A DNA stretch of 6,527 bases from an uncultured Lachnospiraceae bacterium (GTDB lineage: Bacteria; Bacillota; Clostridia; Lachnospirales; Lachnospiraceae). The translations under genes and the position numbers were made by a program. This document shows positions 6,325 through 6,527 of the stretch, piece after piece. Numbering within the stretch: the stretch's first letter is position 1; each line of letters begins with the position of its first letter. The notes beneath the pieces were generated by a model, which was given only the letters and a program-made list of their open reading frames with translations, was not told the origin of the DNA and made no database searches. The DNA is taken from assembly GCA_934394615.1 (NCBI GenBank), contig CAKRRJ010000106.1, forward strand, positions 1 through 6,527, written 5' to 3'.

Positions 6325-6364
6325 ATAAGAAAAGAGGCATCCATTTGGATACCTCTTTTCTTAT
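6325..6364 (-). terminator. Rho-independent terminator after tRNA-Gly
   Basis: Arms ATAAGAAAAGAGG (6325-6337) and CCTCTTTTCTTAT (6352-6364) pair over 13 bp, with an inner ATCC/GGAT stem above a C-A mismatch. On the minus strand the hairpin begins 8 nt after the tRNA 3' end, and the stem's 3' arm supplies the U-rich run (CCUCUUUUCUUAU). Because the arms are A-rich on one side and T-rich on the other, it could work in both directions and would also end any plus-strand transcript of the structured element beside it. Confidence 0.8.
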
Positions 6365-6366
6365 CA

Positions 6367-6382
6367 TTGAGAGCGCGAGACG
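6367..6382. repeat. 16-bp direct repeat, copy B, within tRNA-Gly 3' end
   Basis: This is identical to 6225-6240. Bases 6372-6382 lie inside tRNA-Gly (discriminator, acceptor 3' strand and start of the T stem); bases 6367-6371 are just downstream of the tRNA. Confidence 0.8.
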
Positions 6383-6444
6383 GGACTCGAACCCGCGACC
6401 CCGACCTTGGCAAGGTCGTACTCCACCAACTGAGCCACTCGCGC
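6372..6444 (-). tRNA. tRNA-Gly (anticodon GCC)
   Basis: The 73-nt minus-strand sequence folds into a complete cloverleaf. The acceptor GCGCGAG pairs with CTCGCGC and U is the discriminator. The D stem is GCTC/GAGT, and the anticodon stem CGACC/GGTCG encloses loop TTGCCAA with anticodon GCC, reading GGC and GGU glycine codons. The variable region is short, and the T arm is GCGGG-TTCGAGT-CCCGT. The 3' CCA is not encoded, so it would be added by nucleotidyltransferase. A promoter lies upstream and a terminator directly downstream, so this looks like a single-gene transcription unit. Confidence 0.97.
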
Positions 6445-6475
6445 ATATTGAATTGTTGTCTCTCGGACATTTCAT

Positions 6476-6504
6476 ATCTTACCACAGGTTTTTCTAAATT
6501 GCAA
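6476..6504 (-). promoter_or_regulatory. Predicted sigma-A promoter of tRNA-Gly
   Basis: On the minus strand TTGCAA (6499-6504) is followed after 17 nt by TAAGAT (6476-6481), preceded by TGG, which is an extended -10 arrangement. The predicted start near 6469 leaves a 5' leader of about 25 nt before the mature tRNA end at 6444, for RNase P to remove. Each box matches four of six consensus bases. Confidence 0.55.
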
Positions 6505-6527
6505 GCACTTTTTAAAGTTTTTTGAAA

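Noticed and set aside
6179..6475. Minus-strand open frame of 98 codons over the tRNA and structured element
   Set aside because: It spans the tRNA and its terminator, has no ribosome site, and its sequence is Arg/Ser-rich without protein-like pattern.
5991..6497. Plus-strand open frame of 168 codons across the operon start and the tRNA
   Set aside because: It runs antisense to the LRR gene start, through the structured element and through tRNA-Gly; the stretch SARRDSNPRP is a familiar artefact of translating a tRNA's reverse strand.
1..6527. CRISPR arrays, insertion sequences, phage genes
   Set aside because: No regularly spaced repeats, transposase, integrase or phage structural genes were seen on either strand.

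Overview
The window looks like chromosomal DNA of an anaerobic Gram-positive Clostridia, most likely a Lachnospiraceae. This rests on the style of the proteins (clostridial hybrid cluster protein, LRR_5-type repeats, a DUF2201/MoxR pair), purine-rich Shine-Dalgarno sites and moderate GC. No marker gene allows a species call.

Layout. Bases 1-729 (+) hold the C-terminal part of a hybrid cluster protein (hcp), whose start lies upstream of the window. Bases 730-970 form a short convergent intergenic region. It holds a small decayed piece of a P-type ATPase gene (minus strand) and a strong hairpin with no T-tract. From 6146 down to 971, four minus-strand genes sit close together: a cytoplasmic leucine-rich-repeat protein, a VWA protein with a metallopeptidase-like N-terminal domain (DUF2201 type), a MoxR-type AAA+ ATPase and an MscS-type mechanosensitive channel. 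Gaps between them are 26 bp, 29 bp (or a 4-bp overlap, depending on the start) and 6 bp, and a plausible sigma-A promoter lies just upstream of the first gene, so they are probably one operon. Further upstream is a structured, apparently non-coding stretch, then the terminator, gene and promoter of a minus-strand tRNA-Gly(GCC).

How the genes may work together. MoxR ATPases with VWA partners are known chaperone-like pairs (RavA-ViaA, NorQ-NorD, CbbQ-CbbO, CoxD-CoxE) that remodel or activate a client protein. Here the pair lies between an LRR protein, a possible adaptor or recognition subunit, and an MscS channel, a possible client or effector at the membrane. The four-gene combination is the best candidate in the window for an undescribed system. 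Its joint function is inference; the family assignments are well supported.

Secondary points of interest are an apparently inactivated HExxH-type motif in the VWA protein, the P-type ATPase remnant, a 16-bp direct repeat that duplicates the tRNA-Gly 3' end, and a run of hairpins beside the tRNA that could be a repeated element or a small RNA.
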